DNA of 64,000 nt from Cetobacterium ceti (lineage in GTDB: Bacteria; Fusobacteriota; Fusobacteriia; Fusobacteriales; Fusobacteriaceae): contig NZ_FUWX01000005.1 of the NCBI RefSeq assembly GCF_900167275.1, forward strand, positions 124,001 to 188,000, written 5' to 3'. Below, piece after piece: positions 16,433 through 25,007 of the stretch (position 1 is the stretch's first letter; each line of letters begins with the position of its first letter). The notes beneath the pieces are model-generated. The model ran no database searches. It saw only the letters and a program-made list of their open reading frames with translations, and was not told the DNA's origin. The translations under genes were made by a program, and so were the position numbers.

Positions 16433-18511
16433 CTATTTTTCCTTTTGTCCAGGATATTTTATCCTAACATGATGTATACTCATTAAAACCTTTGTAAAAG
16501 TTTTAATTATTATTTCTATTTCTTTAAAAGTTAAGTCAGCTTCAGATAACTGATTATCCTCTATTTTTGCATTTATAATTCTTCGTAACATATTTTCAAT
16601 TGTAACTGGAGTCTTTTCATCTAATGATCTAACTGCCGCTTCTATTGAATCAGCTAACATAATTATTGCAGATTCTTTACTTTTAGGCTTTGGTCCACTG
16701 TATCTAAATTCTTCCTCTTGAATATTAGGATCTAACTGTTTAGCTTTATTAAAAAAATAAGCTAGTAAAGTAGTTCCTTGATGCTCATACATTATATCTC
16801 TAATTTCCTTTGGAATTTTATACTCTTTTGCCATTTCTGCTCCATCTCTAGTATGAGCTCCTATTATTAATCCACTTAAGAATGGAGAAATTTTCCCATG
16901 GGGATTCTCTCCTCCCTCTTGATTTTCCACATAAAATTTTGGTCTTTTTGCCTTACCAATATCGTGATAATAAGAAGCCACTCTAGCTAATACTGCGTCG
17001 GCTCCTATGGCCTCTGCAGCTGTTTCTGATAAAGTCGCAACCATCATTGAATGATGGAAAGTTCCTGGAGCTTTTACAGATAACATTTTTAAAAGAGGAT
17101 GAGATAAATCTCCTAGTTCTAATAATTTAAATATTGTTAAAATATTAAATGTTCTTTCAAAATATGGTAAAAGAGCTATTGTTAACATTCCAGATAAAAT
17201 TCCAGATAAAATAATTTCTCCTGATTTTAAAGCTATTAAACTTCCCTCTGTTCTTATAAAATAACTTATCAATACAAATAGAGAAAATTTTAAAACAGAT
17301 AATTTTAATCCTATATTTATAAGTTCTGCTCTTGTAGCAACTTTTTTTATTAAATATCCTCCAATTATCAATGAAAATATATATATTATCACATATACCA
17401 AATCATAATCTATAATTGGAACCATATATGCCAAAGCAAATAAAGACATCATAAATGAATAATTAACATCTACTAGAATTGCTAGTAAAAAGAAAAATAG
17501 ATCAAAGGGAAGCATATATATATAATCTACATTTGAAAACCTAAAAATTAAAAAAGTCACTGCCATAATTAAAAAAGTACTTCTATAATAATTTTTATTT
17601 AAAATATACCTCTTCAGAGGATTAGCTAAAATAGGATAAAATATTGTAGATATTATTACTAAGTAAATAAAGTTACCTATTAAAAGAAATACATTATTTT
17701 TATATGAATAAATTCCAACAGCTTCTAACATATTTACTTTTTTTTCTGTTAAAATTTCTCCCTTTTTAGCTAATAAACTTCCAGCTTTAATTACTACTAA
17801 TTGATCTCCCACTTGAGATATTTTTTCCTTTATAGCCTCTTTGGTTTTCCCTTCATCATATATATAATTTCCAGTTAAAAAAGTATATATAATTTTTTTA
17901 TCTAAACTTGGTAATTTTTCTATCTCTTTATTAACAGGAGGCTTTATATAGATTAATCCCTTTTCTTGAGTTATTCCATTTTTATAAGCCTCTTCTAATA
18001 AATCTGCCAACCTATTTTTCTTTTTTTCCAATTGAGAAGACTTTATTTTCAAAAGATTATTTACTATATCTTGAGAAACTTTTCTTCCTATTAAGCTTTC
18101 TACAACTTTAGAATTATAAACTGTTTTATTCTCTTTTTTCATTGTAATAATCTGTTCAAAAAATTCATTAAAACCTTCTAAATATATTTTTTCTGCATCA
18201 GGAACATATATATATTCCTTTTCAGAATTTAAAATCATACTTTTTATTATATTGTCTCTTTTATCTTTATCGTTATAAGTGATACTCTTAGGTGCATATA
18301 TATCACTTATTACAACATCCCCAACACTATAAGTGTTTTTTCTTGATAAATAATATATTTTTGAGCTTAATATTATAAAAATTACCACCATCATTAAATA
18401 AAATATTTTTTCTCTGAGGTGATACTCCTCCGTATAAATTTCTGCGTCATCTTTATTTTTTTTCTCCATTTTTAAGGAAATGCTTATTCCAAAAAGTTCA
18501 AATTTTTTCAT
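16433..18511 (-). CDS. pgpH: 7TM-HD family cyclic-di-AMP phosphodiesterase PgpH
   Basis: 692 residues. An N-terminal membrane anchor is followed by a large extracytoplasmic 7TMR-HDED domain, seven hydrophobic helices (about residues 275-465) and a cytoplasmic HD domain. The HD motifs include GTFHHSMMVATLSETAA, ARVASYYHDIGKAKRP and GAHTRDGAEMA. PgpH hydrolyses the second messenger cyclic di-AMP in Gram-positive bacteria. The frame can begin at a TTG seven codons upstream within dinG, but the ATG at 18511 with GGAGG nine bases before it gives MKKFELFG and is preferred. Gap to dinG is four bases. Presence implies cyclic-di-AMP signalling (inference). Confidence 0.9.
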   Translation of the reverse strand: MKKFELFGISISLKMEKKNKDDAEIYTEEYHLREKIFYLMMVVIFIILSSKIYYLSRKNTYSVGDVVISDIYAPKSITYNDKDKRDNIIKSMILNSEKEYIYVPDAEKIYLEGFNEFFEQIITMKKENKTVYNSKVVESLIGRKVSQDIVNNLLKIKSSQLEKKKNRLADLLEEAYKNGITQEKGLIYIKPPVNKEIEKLPSLDKKIIYTFLTGNYIYDEGKTKEAIKEKISQVGDQLVVIKAGSLLAKKGEILTEKKVNMLEAVGIYSYKNNVFLLIGNFIYLVIISTIFYPILANPLKRYILNKNYYRSTFLIMAVTFLIFRFSNVDYIYMLPFDLFFFLLAILVDVNYSFMMSLFALAYMVPIIDYDLVYVIIYIFSLIIGGYLIKKVATRAELINIGLKLSVLKFSLFVLISYFIRTEGSLIALKSGEIILSGILSGMLTIALLPYFERTFNILTIFKLLELGDLSHPLLKMLSVKAPGTFHHSMMVATLSETAAEAIGADAVLARVASYYHDIGKAKRPKFYVENQEGGENPHGKISPFLSGLIIGAHTRDGAEMAKEYKIPKEIRDIMYEHQGTTLLAYFFNKAKQLDPNIQEEEFRYSGPKPKSKESAIIMLADSIEAAVRSLDEKTPVTIENMLRRIINAKIEDNQLSEADLTFKEIEIIIKTFTKVLMSIHHVRIKYPGQKEK

Positions 18512-18515
18512 GAAG

Positions 18516-20996
18516 TTAATCCTCCAATTCAATAGAAATATCTTCTATAATTTCCTTTCTATTTAAGACCTTTATATTTTTTGTAGGAATAGCATCAATA
18601 AAATATTTTCCATATTTTTTATTTATAACTCTTGTATCTAATATAGTAACTATTCCCCTATCACTTTTACTTCTTATTAAACGTCCTATCCCTTGTTTAA
18701 ATTTAATAACAGATTCAGGTATTTGATATTCTATAAAAGCATTTTTATTTTGTTTACTATAATTTTCTATAATCGCTTCTGTTACAGGATCACTTGGGAC
18801 TTTAAATGGTAATTTAATAATTATAACAGAACTTAACTGTTCCCCCTTTATATCTACCCCTTCCCAAAATGAATCTGTTCCAAATAAAACAGGATTTTTT
18901 CCACATTTATACATATTTACCAATTGAGTTCTAGGAGCCATTCCTTGAACGAAAAGTTCCATTCCTTTCTCTTCTAATTCATCCCTTACCATATAATACA
19001 TATAATTTAAAGCTGAATAAGATGTAAATAATAAAAATGTTTTCCCTTTAGATTTTTCTAATATATCAACTAAAAATCCTTTAATTCCATCGGCAAAAGA
19101 TCTATCACTTGGATCTGGGATATCCTTTGGTAAATAAACTTTCATTTGGTGATCATAATCAAAGGGAGAGTGTATTACTTTATCTAAAGTTTCTTCCTTT
19201 AAACCTATACTCTCTTTAAAATATTTAAAACTATCTCCAATAGCAATTGTTGCAGATGTAAAAACTATTTCCTTTAGATTTTCATATAGGTGTTTACTAA
19301 GTTCATCATCTATTTTTAAAGGAGTTGCCACCAATTTACTATTATTTTTTCTTCCATTGACCTCAACCCAGTAAATATATTTTTCATCACCTAAATCATT
19401 TATAAATTTAAAATTTTCAAGAAATGTATTTAATCTTTCAATATATCTTGTAAATTCTGTAATATATCCCTCTTTATCCTCCACTTCTTTAATATTTTTT
19501 AAAATTTTATAAACACCCTTTAAATAAGAAATGAATTCTACAATAAAATTATCCTTTAAAATCTCAAATTTTTCAGTAAAATTAGTTTCTTTTCTAAGTC
19601 TTAATGATAAACTTCCCATTTGACCTTTAGAAAAAATTTCTATTAAGCCATTAAAGAAGTCTTGACCACTTTTAAAAAGATTTTTATGTTTTAATTTTAT
19701 ATCATTTTCTAATTCTTTTTCAATATTTTCTTTATCATAATAATTTCCAATTCCCTTTAGATAATTTATTAAAATATCTAAACTTCCACTACCCTTTTTT
19801 CTTTTTTTCCCATCAGTAGCGTAAATTTGATTCATCACCTTTGTAAATCCATATTTTGAAACCTCATAGGAAAAATAATCCCTAGCAACTTTCTCAATAT
19901 TGTGTGCCTCATCAAAAACAGCTAATCCATATTCAGGTAAAATAGAGTATTCACTATCAAAACCAATTTCTTTTCTTATGGCTAAATCTGAAAAATACAT
20001 ATGATGATTAGTTATTAAAATATCTGCTCTTTTTTTCTCATCCCTAGCTTTTAAAAAGAAACACTCCTCTTTAAAGGGACATTTATTTCCCATGCACATA
20101 TCACTTTCACTTTGAAAGTGCTCCCACACGTTTCCATCTACTTCAAAAGTAAGTTCTGCTTTATCTCCTGTGTCTGTATATCCTCCCCAACTTATAATTT
20201 CTTTAAACTGGTTTTTTTGAATTAAAGACATCTCTGAAAAATCAACAACTTCTCCCACAGCCATATTGTGTAGTTTTCTATTACATAGATAATTTCCTCT
20301 TCCCTTAACTAAAGTATATTTGAAATCTCCATCTATAACCTTTTTAGCAATTGGAATATCCTTATTTAGCAATTGTTCTTGTAAATTAATTGTATTTGTT
20401 GTTATTACAACTCTCTTTTTATTTTTTAAACTCCATTCAATACTTGGTATTAAATAAGCTAAGGTTTTTCCTGTTCCTGTTCCCGCTTCAACTATAACTT
20501 TCTTCTCAATATTTAGTCCATTTTCAATATGTTTTGCCATATGAAGCTGTTCTTTTCTGTATTCAAATTCTGGAAATACTCTAGATAAAACCCCTTTTTT
20601 TTCAAAATAAGGTCCAATATCTATTGATATATTTTTTTCTTGATACAGTTCTACTATTATATATATATCATCAACTTTATTATTTACTATATATGAACCG
20701 CCAGACATTTTATTAGAATATATTGAAGCTATCTCTATATCTGCGTCAGATGGGAAAAGATAACCAGAAGGATGATTATGAATTATAACCTCTTCTTTTT
20801 TCATAGCTTTTAGTATAGCTGGTACTGAATATTTATTTCCCCTAGCTAAAACCTTCACCTCATCAACTATTCCTTCTTCATTGGGAAGCCCCCTAAAGAA
20901 GACCTCATTTCCTCCAGAGGCTTCAATCTCTTTTTTCATAAGAGTTCTAACTTCTAAAGTTAATTTTTCTTCTATTCTCATCTCTTTCCCTTTCAT
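18516..20996 (-). CDS. dinG: DinG/XPD-type DNA helicase with an N-terminal RadC-like JAMM domain
   Basis: 826 residues. From about residue 150 it is a DinG-type superfamily 2 helicase: Walker A VEAGTGTGKTLAYLIP, DEAH box FDEAHNIEKV, SATIAIGDSF, and late motifs SFWEGVDIKG and QGIGRLIRS. Cysteines in NYLCNRKL and DMCMGNKCPFKEEC would hold the XPD-type iron-sulphur cluster. Firmicute DinG proteins have an exonuclease domain in front. Here residues 1-115 instead carry a complete JAMM signature: Glu31, then H73-N-H75-PSG-x4-S83-x2-D86, as in RadC. Likely acts on DNA repair intermediates; the JAMM role is unknown. Heads the dinG-pgpH-ybeY run from its own promoter. Confidence 0.9.
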   Translation of the reverse strand: MKGKEMRIEEKLTLEVRTLMKKEIEASGGNEVFFRGLPNEEGIVDEVKVLARGNKYSVPAILKAMKKEEVIIHNHPSGYLFPSDADIEIASIYSNKMSGGSYIVNNKVDDIYIIVELYQEKNISIDIGPYFEKKGVLSRVFPEFEYRKEQLHMAKHIENGLNIEKKVIVEAGTGTGKTLAYLIPSIEWSLKNKKRVVITTNTINLQEQLLNKDIPIAKKVIDGDFKYTLVKGRGNYLCNRKLHNMAVGEVVDFSEMSLIQKNQFKEIISWGGYTDTGDKAELTFEVDGNVWEHFQSESDMCMGNKCPFKEECFFLKARDEKKRADILITNHHMYFSDLAIRKEIGFDSEYSILPEYGLAVFDEAHNIEKVARDYFSYEVSKYGFTKVMNQIYATDGKKRKKGSGSLDILINYLKGIGNYYDKENIEKELENDIKLKHKNLFKSGQDFFNGLIEIFSKGQMGSLSLRLRKETNFTEKFEILKDNFIVEFISYLKGVYKILKNIKEVEDKEGYITEFTRYIERLNTFLENFKFINDLGDEKYIYWVEVNGRKNNSKLVATPLKIDDELSKHLYENLKEIVFTSATIAIGDSFKYFKESIGLKEETLDKVIHSPFDYDHQMKVYLPKDIPDPSDRSFADGIKGFLVDILEKSKGKTFLLFTSYSALNYMYYMVRDELEEKGMELFVQGMAPRTQLVNMYKCGKNPVLFGTDSFWEGVDIKGEQLSSVIIIKLPFKVPSDPVTEAIIENYSKQNKNAFIEYQIPESVIKFKQGIGRLIRSKSDRGIVTILDTRVINKKYGKYFIDAIPTKNIKVLNRKEIIEDISIELED

Positions 20997-21094
20997 AAAA
21001 TATTCCCTCTTTATAATCTATATAATAACCTTTTTTTGAAAAAATATGAATTCTTTTTTATTTTATCTTCTTTTTTTTTAGCAAATATGATAGA

Positions 21095-21123
21095 ATAATA
21101 ACCAGGTCCATTGTACATTACAA
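21095..21123 (-). promoter_or_regulatory. Promoter for the dinG-pgpH-ybeY transcript
   Basis: Minus-strand TTGTAA (complement of 21118-21123), a 17-base spacer and extended TGGT-TATTAT (-10 complement of 21095-21100). It is about 100 bases upstream of dinG and back to back with the rpsT promoter. Confidence 0.6.
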
Positions 21124-21140
21124 GTGTCTCTTTTTGCTTA

Positions 21141-21167
21141 CCTGTCAAATTAAACTCTCCCTGTCAA
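21141..21167. repeat. Direct repeat CCTGTCAA between the dinG and rpsT promoters
   Basis: CCTGTCAA occurs at 21141-21148 and 21160-21167, a period of 19 bases. Read on the minus strand each copy contains TTGACA, but neither has a -10 at the right spacing, so they may be a regulator's site or relics of promoters. Confidence 0.4.
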
Positions 21168-21180
21168 TATACGTTAAATG

Positions 21181-21209
21181 TTGACATGAGACATTATTTA
21201 TGGTATTAT
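21181..21209 (+). promoter_or_regulatory. Strong promoter of rpsT
   Basis: Perfect -35 TTGACA (21181-21186), 17-base spacer, -10 TATTAT (21204-21209) with an extended TGG just before it. This is the strongest housekeeping promoter in this part of the window and fits a ribosomal protein gene. Confidence 0.85.
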
Positions 21210-21246
21210 TTTATGAAAATTTTAATCAACCAAGGAGGTTTTTAAT

Positions 21247-21507
21247 TTGGCAAATTCAAAATCAGCTAAAAAGAGAATAACAATCGCAGAGAGAAACAGA
21301 GAGAGAAATCAAGCAGTAAAATCTAGAGTTAAAACTATGGTAAAAAAGGTTCTAGTTGCTATTGAAGCTAAAGAAGTAGAAGCAGCTAACGCAGCTTTAA
21401 CTGTAGCTTACAAAGAATTAGATAAAGCAGTATCTAAAGGAATCTTAAAGAAAAACACAGTTTCTAGAAAAAAATCTAGATTAGCAGCTAAAGTAAACGC
21501 TCTTTAA
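21247..21507 (+). CDS. rpsT: 30S ribosomal protein S20
   Basis: 86 residues, highly basic, starting MANSKSAKKRITIAERNRERN and ending KNTVSRKKSRLAAKVNAL, the hallmark of S20, which binds 16S rRNA early in small-subunit assembly. Length is normal. The start codon is TTG, with AAGGAGG eight bases upstream; E. coli rpsT also starts with UUG, where it takes part in autogenous control. Monocistronic or weakly linked to kdsC by the hairpin that follows. Confidence 0.96.
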   Translation: MANSKSAKKRITIAERNRERNQAVKSRVKTMVKKVLVAIEAKEVEAANAALTVAYKELDKAVSKGILKKNTVSRKKSRLAAKVNAL

Positions 21508-21517
21508 TTCTGCTAAA

Positions 21518-21560
21518 AAAGAGAGAAGGAATTATTTCCTCTCTCTTTTCTTTTTTTTTG
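21518..21560 (+). terminator. rpsT intrinsic terminator
   Basis: AAAGAGAG-type left arm and CTCTCTTT right arm around GGAATTATTTCC, with one bulge, followed by TTTTCTTTTTTTTT. Strong rho-independent shape. Confidence 0.8.
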
Positions 21561-21561
21561 G

Positions 21562-21567
21562 TATAAT
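21562..21567 (+). promoter_or_regulatory. Extended -10 promoter for kdsC
   Basis: TATAAT preceded by TGG inside the run-off of the rpsT terminator; no convincing -35. The ribosome binding site GAGAGGAG follows about 10 bases later. Confidence 0.45.
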
Positions 21568-21593
21568 ATTAAAAAAAGAGAGGAGTTTAACTT

Positions 21594-22100
21594 ATGATAA
21601 AATTAATTGTATTAGATGTAGATGGAACTTTAACTGATGGAAAACTTTATATTGATAATTTAGGAAATGAGATGAAAGCTTTTAATGTTAAAGATGGACT
21701 TGCCATTTCTCAATCTATAAAATATGGTGTTAATGTAGCTATAATAACTGGCAAAACATCTAAAATTGTTGAAAAAAGATGTGCTGAATTAGGAATAAAA
21801 GAGATTAGACAAGGAATTAAAAATAAAGTTTTAGAACTAAAAGAAATTATAGATAAATATTCTTTAACCTTTGATGAGGTTGCATATATGGGTGATGATT
21901 TATTAGACTTAAAAGTTATGAAACTTTGTAGACTATCAGGTGCACCTAAAGATTCAGTAGAAGAAGTTTTAAATATAGCTGATTTTATCTCTACTAAAAA
22001 TGGTGGAGATGGAGCAGTTAGAGAATTCATAGAAATGATTTTAAAATCTCAAGGAATTTGGGACAAAGTTCTTTCAAATTTTGAATCTACAGCTCAATAA
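21594..22100 (+). CDS. kdsC: 3-deoxy-D-manno-octulosonate-8-phosphate phosphatase (KdsC, HAD family)
   Basis: 168 residues, a minimal HAD phosphatase without a cap domain. Motif I is LDVDGTLTDGKLY with nucleophile Asp8 and Asp10, then IITGKTS (motif II), and YMGDDLLDLKVM (motif IV) with GDD. The TDGKLY extension after motif I and the C-terminal GGDGAVREFIEMIL are characteristic of KdsC. It releases Kdo for lipopolysaccharide core synthesis and so indicates an outer membrane. No other Kdo genes are in the window. It ends at a strong hairpin shared with adhE. Confidence 0.9.
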   Translation: MIKLIVLDVDGTLTDGKLYIDNLGNEMKAFNVKDGLAISQSIKYGVNVAIITGKTSKIVEKRCAELGIKEIRQGIKNKVLELKEIIDKYSLTFDEVAYMGDDLLDLKVMKLCRLSGAPKDSVEEVLNIADFISTKNGGDGAVREFIEMILKSQGIWDKVLSNFESTAQ

Positions 22101-22103
22101 GAA

Positions 22104-22133
22104 AAAAGAGGAACTCCCCCAAGTTCCTCTTTT
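22104..22133. terminator. Terminator between kdsC and adhE
   Basis: AAAAGAGGAACT (22104-22115) pairs perfectly with AGTTCCTCTTTT (22122-22133) around a C-rich 6-base loop. The stem's own A and T ends serve as U tract on both strands. Confidence 0.8.
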
Positions 22134-22169
22134 GCTATATATACCCTATCCCAAATCTATTTTTCTTTT

Positions 22170-24794
22170 TTATTTTGCTTTTTTAGTTGGTTTTTCTTCT
22201 TTTTTACTTGTCATTTCAACATATTTCTTTGGCCCGTAATAAGCTCTTAAATACATTTCTCTTAATTCAGACATTAATGGATATCTAGGGTTTGCACCTG
22301 TACATTGGTCATTAAATGCATCCTCTACCATTTTATCTAATTTAGACATAAACTCATCTTCAGAAATTCCATAATCTGCAATTGTAGGTTTAATTCCAAT
22401 TTCTTTCTTTAATTCTGCTACTTTTGCTCTTAAAATCTTAGCTTTTTCTTCTGGAGTTTCATTTCCTTTTGTATATCCTAAGAAGTCTGCCATTTTAGCA
22501 TATCTTTCCTTAGCATTTGGATATTTATACTGTGCAAATCCAGCCATTTTAAATGGTTTATCAGTTGCGTTAAATCTAATTACTTCATCAAGTAAAATTG
22601 CATTTGCTGTTCCATGTGGAATATGGAAGGCTGCTCCTAATTTATGAGCCATTGAGTGACAAACACCTAAGAAAGCGTTTGAGAATGCCATTCCTGCCAT
22701 ACATGATGCATTTGCCATTTTCTCCTTAGCTTTTTTAGCTACGCTTCCACCTTTTACTGATTCAGGTAAGTATTTAAATACTAATCTAGTAGCTTCTAAT
22801 GCTAATGGATTTGTATAATCAGATGCCATTATAGAAACATAAGCCTCCATAGCATGTGTTAATACGTCAATTCCTGATGAAGCTGTTAATCCAGCTGGCA
22901 TTGTCATCATAAGTTGTGGATCAACTACTGCAACGTCTGGTGTCAACTCATAATCAGCTAATGGATATTTAACTCCTGTTTTATCATCAGTTATAACTGC
23001 AAATGGAGTTACCTCTGATCCAGTTCCTGCTGATGTTGCTATTGCCCAAAACTCTGATAAAATACCCATCTTAGGGAATTGAACTATTCTTTTTCTAATA
23101 TCCATAAATGTCATTGCTAAATCTTGGAAATCAACTTCAGGGTGCTCATACATAACCCACATAATTTTAGCAGCGTCCATTGCTGATCCTCCACCTAGAG
23201 CTAAAATTACATCTGGCTTGTAGTTTTTCATTAAATCTGCACCTTTTTCAACTATTGATAAAGTTGGGTCAGCTTGTACCTCAGAGAATACTCTAAAGTC
23301 TACTCCAATTTCCTCTAATACCTTAGTAATATGATCTGTATATCCTAATGCAGCCAATTGCTGGTCTGTAACTATAACTGCTCTTTTCTTTCCTCTTAAT
23401 TCTTGTAAAGCTATTGGAAGACATCCAAACTTAAAGTATACTTTTTCAGGAATTCTAAACCAAAGCATATTTTCTCTCCTTTTAGCTACAGTTTTAATGT
23501 TAATAAGGTGTTTAACTCCTACGTTTTCAGAAACTGCGTTTCCTCCCCATGATCCACATCCTAATGTTAATGATGGAGCAAGTTTAAAGTTAAATACATC
23601 TCCAATAGCTCCTTGAGCTGCTGGCATATTAACAAGAGTTCTTCCTGTTTTCATTGTTCTTGCAAATTGTTGAATATGGTCATCTGCTAATAATTCATCT
23701 GCATAAATTACTGAAGTATGTCCCATTCCTCCAAGTTCGATTAATCTATCTGCTTTTCTTAAAGATTCTTCAAATGATTTTGTTTTATATAGTGCTAAAA
23801 CTGGTGATAATTTTTCATGAGAGAATGGTTCCTCTAATTCTACAGATTCAACTTCTCCTATTAAAACTTTTGTATCTTCTGGAACTACAACTCCAGCCAT
23901 TTGAGCAATTTTATAAGCTGATTGTCCTACTATATCTCCATTTAAATGATCGTCGATTACAATAGTTTTTCTAACCTTATCTAATTCTTCACCTTTTAAT
24001 ACATAAGCTTTTCTATTTATAAATTCTTCTTTTAATTCATCGTAAACTTTATCAGTAGCTATAACCGATTGCTCAGAGGCACAGATTACTCCATTATCAA
24101 AAGTTTTTGATAATAAAATTGAGTTTACTGCCATTTTAATATGAGCTGTATCATCTATAATAACTGGAGTATTACCTGCTCCAACCCCTATAGCTGGAGT
24201 TCCTGATGAATAAGCTGCCTTAACCATTCCAGGACCACCTGTTGCTAATATTAAGTCTGCTAAATGCATAATTTGATTTGATGCTTCTACTGAAGGTTGC
24301 TCTACCCAACTTATAATATCCTGTGGAGCTCCCGCTGCTACTGCTGCATCTAAAACAATTTTTGCTGCTGCAATTGTTGCTTTTTTAGCTCTTGGGTGTG
24401 GAGAAAATATAATTCCATTTCTTGTTTTTAAAGCTAATAAAGCTTTAAATATAGCTGTAGATGTTGGGTTTGTTGTAGGAACAATTCCTGCAATAACTCC
24501 GATTGGTTCTGCAATTTTTTCAATTCCAAAAGCATCATCCACTTCTAATATTCCACAAGTTTTTACATCTTTATATGAATTATATATATATTCAGAAGCA
24601 AAATGATTTTTTATAACTTTATCTTCTACTATTCCCATTCCAGTTTCTTCAACAGCCATTTTTGCAAGTTCTATTCTAGCATTATTTGCTGCTAAAGCTG
24701 CTTCTTTAAATATTTTATCTACTTGTTTTTGAGTAAATTTTGAATACTCTTTTTGAGCTTTTCTAACCTTAGAAACGATGTTTTCTATAGACAT
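22170..24794 (-). CDS. adhE: Bifunctional acetaldehyde-CoA / alcohol dehydrogenase AdhE
   Basis: 874 residues. The N-terminal half (about 1-440) is a CoA-acylating aldehyde dehydrogenase with GPGMVKAAYSSGTPAIGVG and the catalytic cysteine in FDNGVICASEQSVI. The C-terminal half (about 450-860) is an iron-dependent alcohol dehydrogenase with LGGGSAMDAAK, ATSAGTGSEVTPFAVI and HSMAHKLGAAFHIPHG metal ligands. It converts acetyl-CoA to ethanol and regenerates two NAD+. The C-terminus has a short lysine-rich tail. Single gene with its own upstream region and a shared terminator. It complements acetate formation by pta and ackA. No Rex site was found upstream. Confidence 0.97.
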   Translation of the reverse strand: MSIENIVSKVRKAQKEYSKFTQKQVDKIFKEAALAANNARIELAKMAVEETGMGIVEDKVIKNHFASEYIYNSYKDVKTCGILEVDDAFGIEKIAEPIGVIAGIVPTTNPTSTAIFKALLALKTRNGIIFSPHPRAKKATIAAAKIVLDAAVAAGAPQDIISWVEQPSVEASNQIMHLADLILATGGPGMVKAAYSSGTPAIGVGAGNTPVIIDDTAHIKMAVNSILLSKTFDNGVICASEQSVIATDKVYDELKEEFINRKAYVLKGEELDKVRKTIVIDDHLNGDIVGQSAYKIAQMAGVVVPEDTKVLIGEVESVELEEPFSHEKLSPVLALYKTKSFEESLRKADRLIELGGMGHTSVIYADELLADDHIQQFARTMKTGRTLVNMPAAQGAIGDVFNFKLAPSLTLGCGSWGGNAVSENVGVKHLINIKTVAKRRENMLWFRIPEKVYFKFGCLPIALQELRGKKRAVIVTDQQLAALGYTDHITKVLEEIGVDFRVFSEVQADPTLSIVEKGADLMKNYKPDVILALGGGSAMDAAKIMWVMYEHPEVDFQDLAMTFMDIRKRIVQFPKMGILSEFWAIATSAGTGSEVTPFAVITDDKTGVKYPLADYELTPDVAVVDPQLMMTMPAGLTASSGIDVLTHAMEAYVSIMASDYTNPLALEATRLVFKYLPESVKGGSVAKKAKEKMANASCMAGMAFSNAFLGVCHSMAHKLGAAFHIPHGTANAILLDEVIRFNATDKPFKMAGFAQYKYPNAKERYAKMADFLGYTKGNETPEEKAKILRAKVAELKKEIGIKPTIADYGISEDEFMSKLDKMVEDAFNDQCTGANPRYPLMSELREMYLRAYYGPKKYVEMTSKKEEKPTKKAK

Positions 24795-24886
24795 TGTATC
24801 AACTCCTATTTCGTATTTACAGACGTTTTACTTTCTTTTCATATTTAGTTTACTCCTTATAAATATTTTTTTCAAAAAAAAAATCG

Positions 24887-24914
24887 GGTATATTTTAAAT
24901 TTTTTACCAGTCAA
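24887..24914 (-). promoter_or_regulatory. Possible adhE promoter
   Basis: Minus-strand TTGACT (complement of 24909-24914), 16-base spacer and TATACC (complement of 24887-24892). It leaves a leader of roughly 85 bases before adhE. The -10 is imperfect. Confidence 0.4.
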
Positions 24915-25007
24915 TTTTTGCTCATTTTAACCATTTTTTAATTACTATTCAAATTTTTATATATCTTTTTATAAAAAAATATGGCATTATTCTAAAAAGG
25001 AGGTCCT

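Noticed and set aside
21143-21167. Two minus-strand TTGACA boxes as additional dinG promoters
   Set aside because: Neither has a -10 element at 16-18 bases; kept only as a direct repeat.
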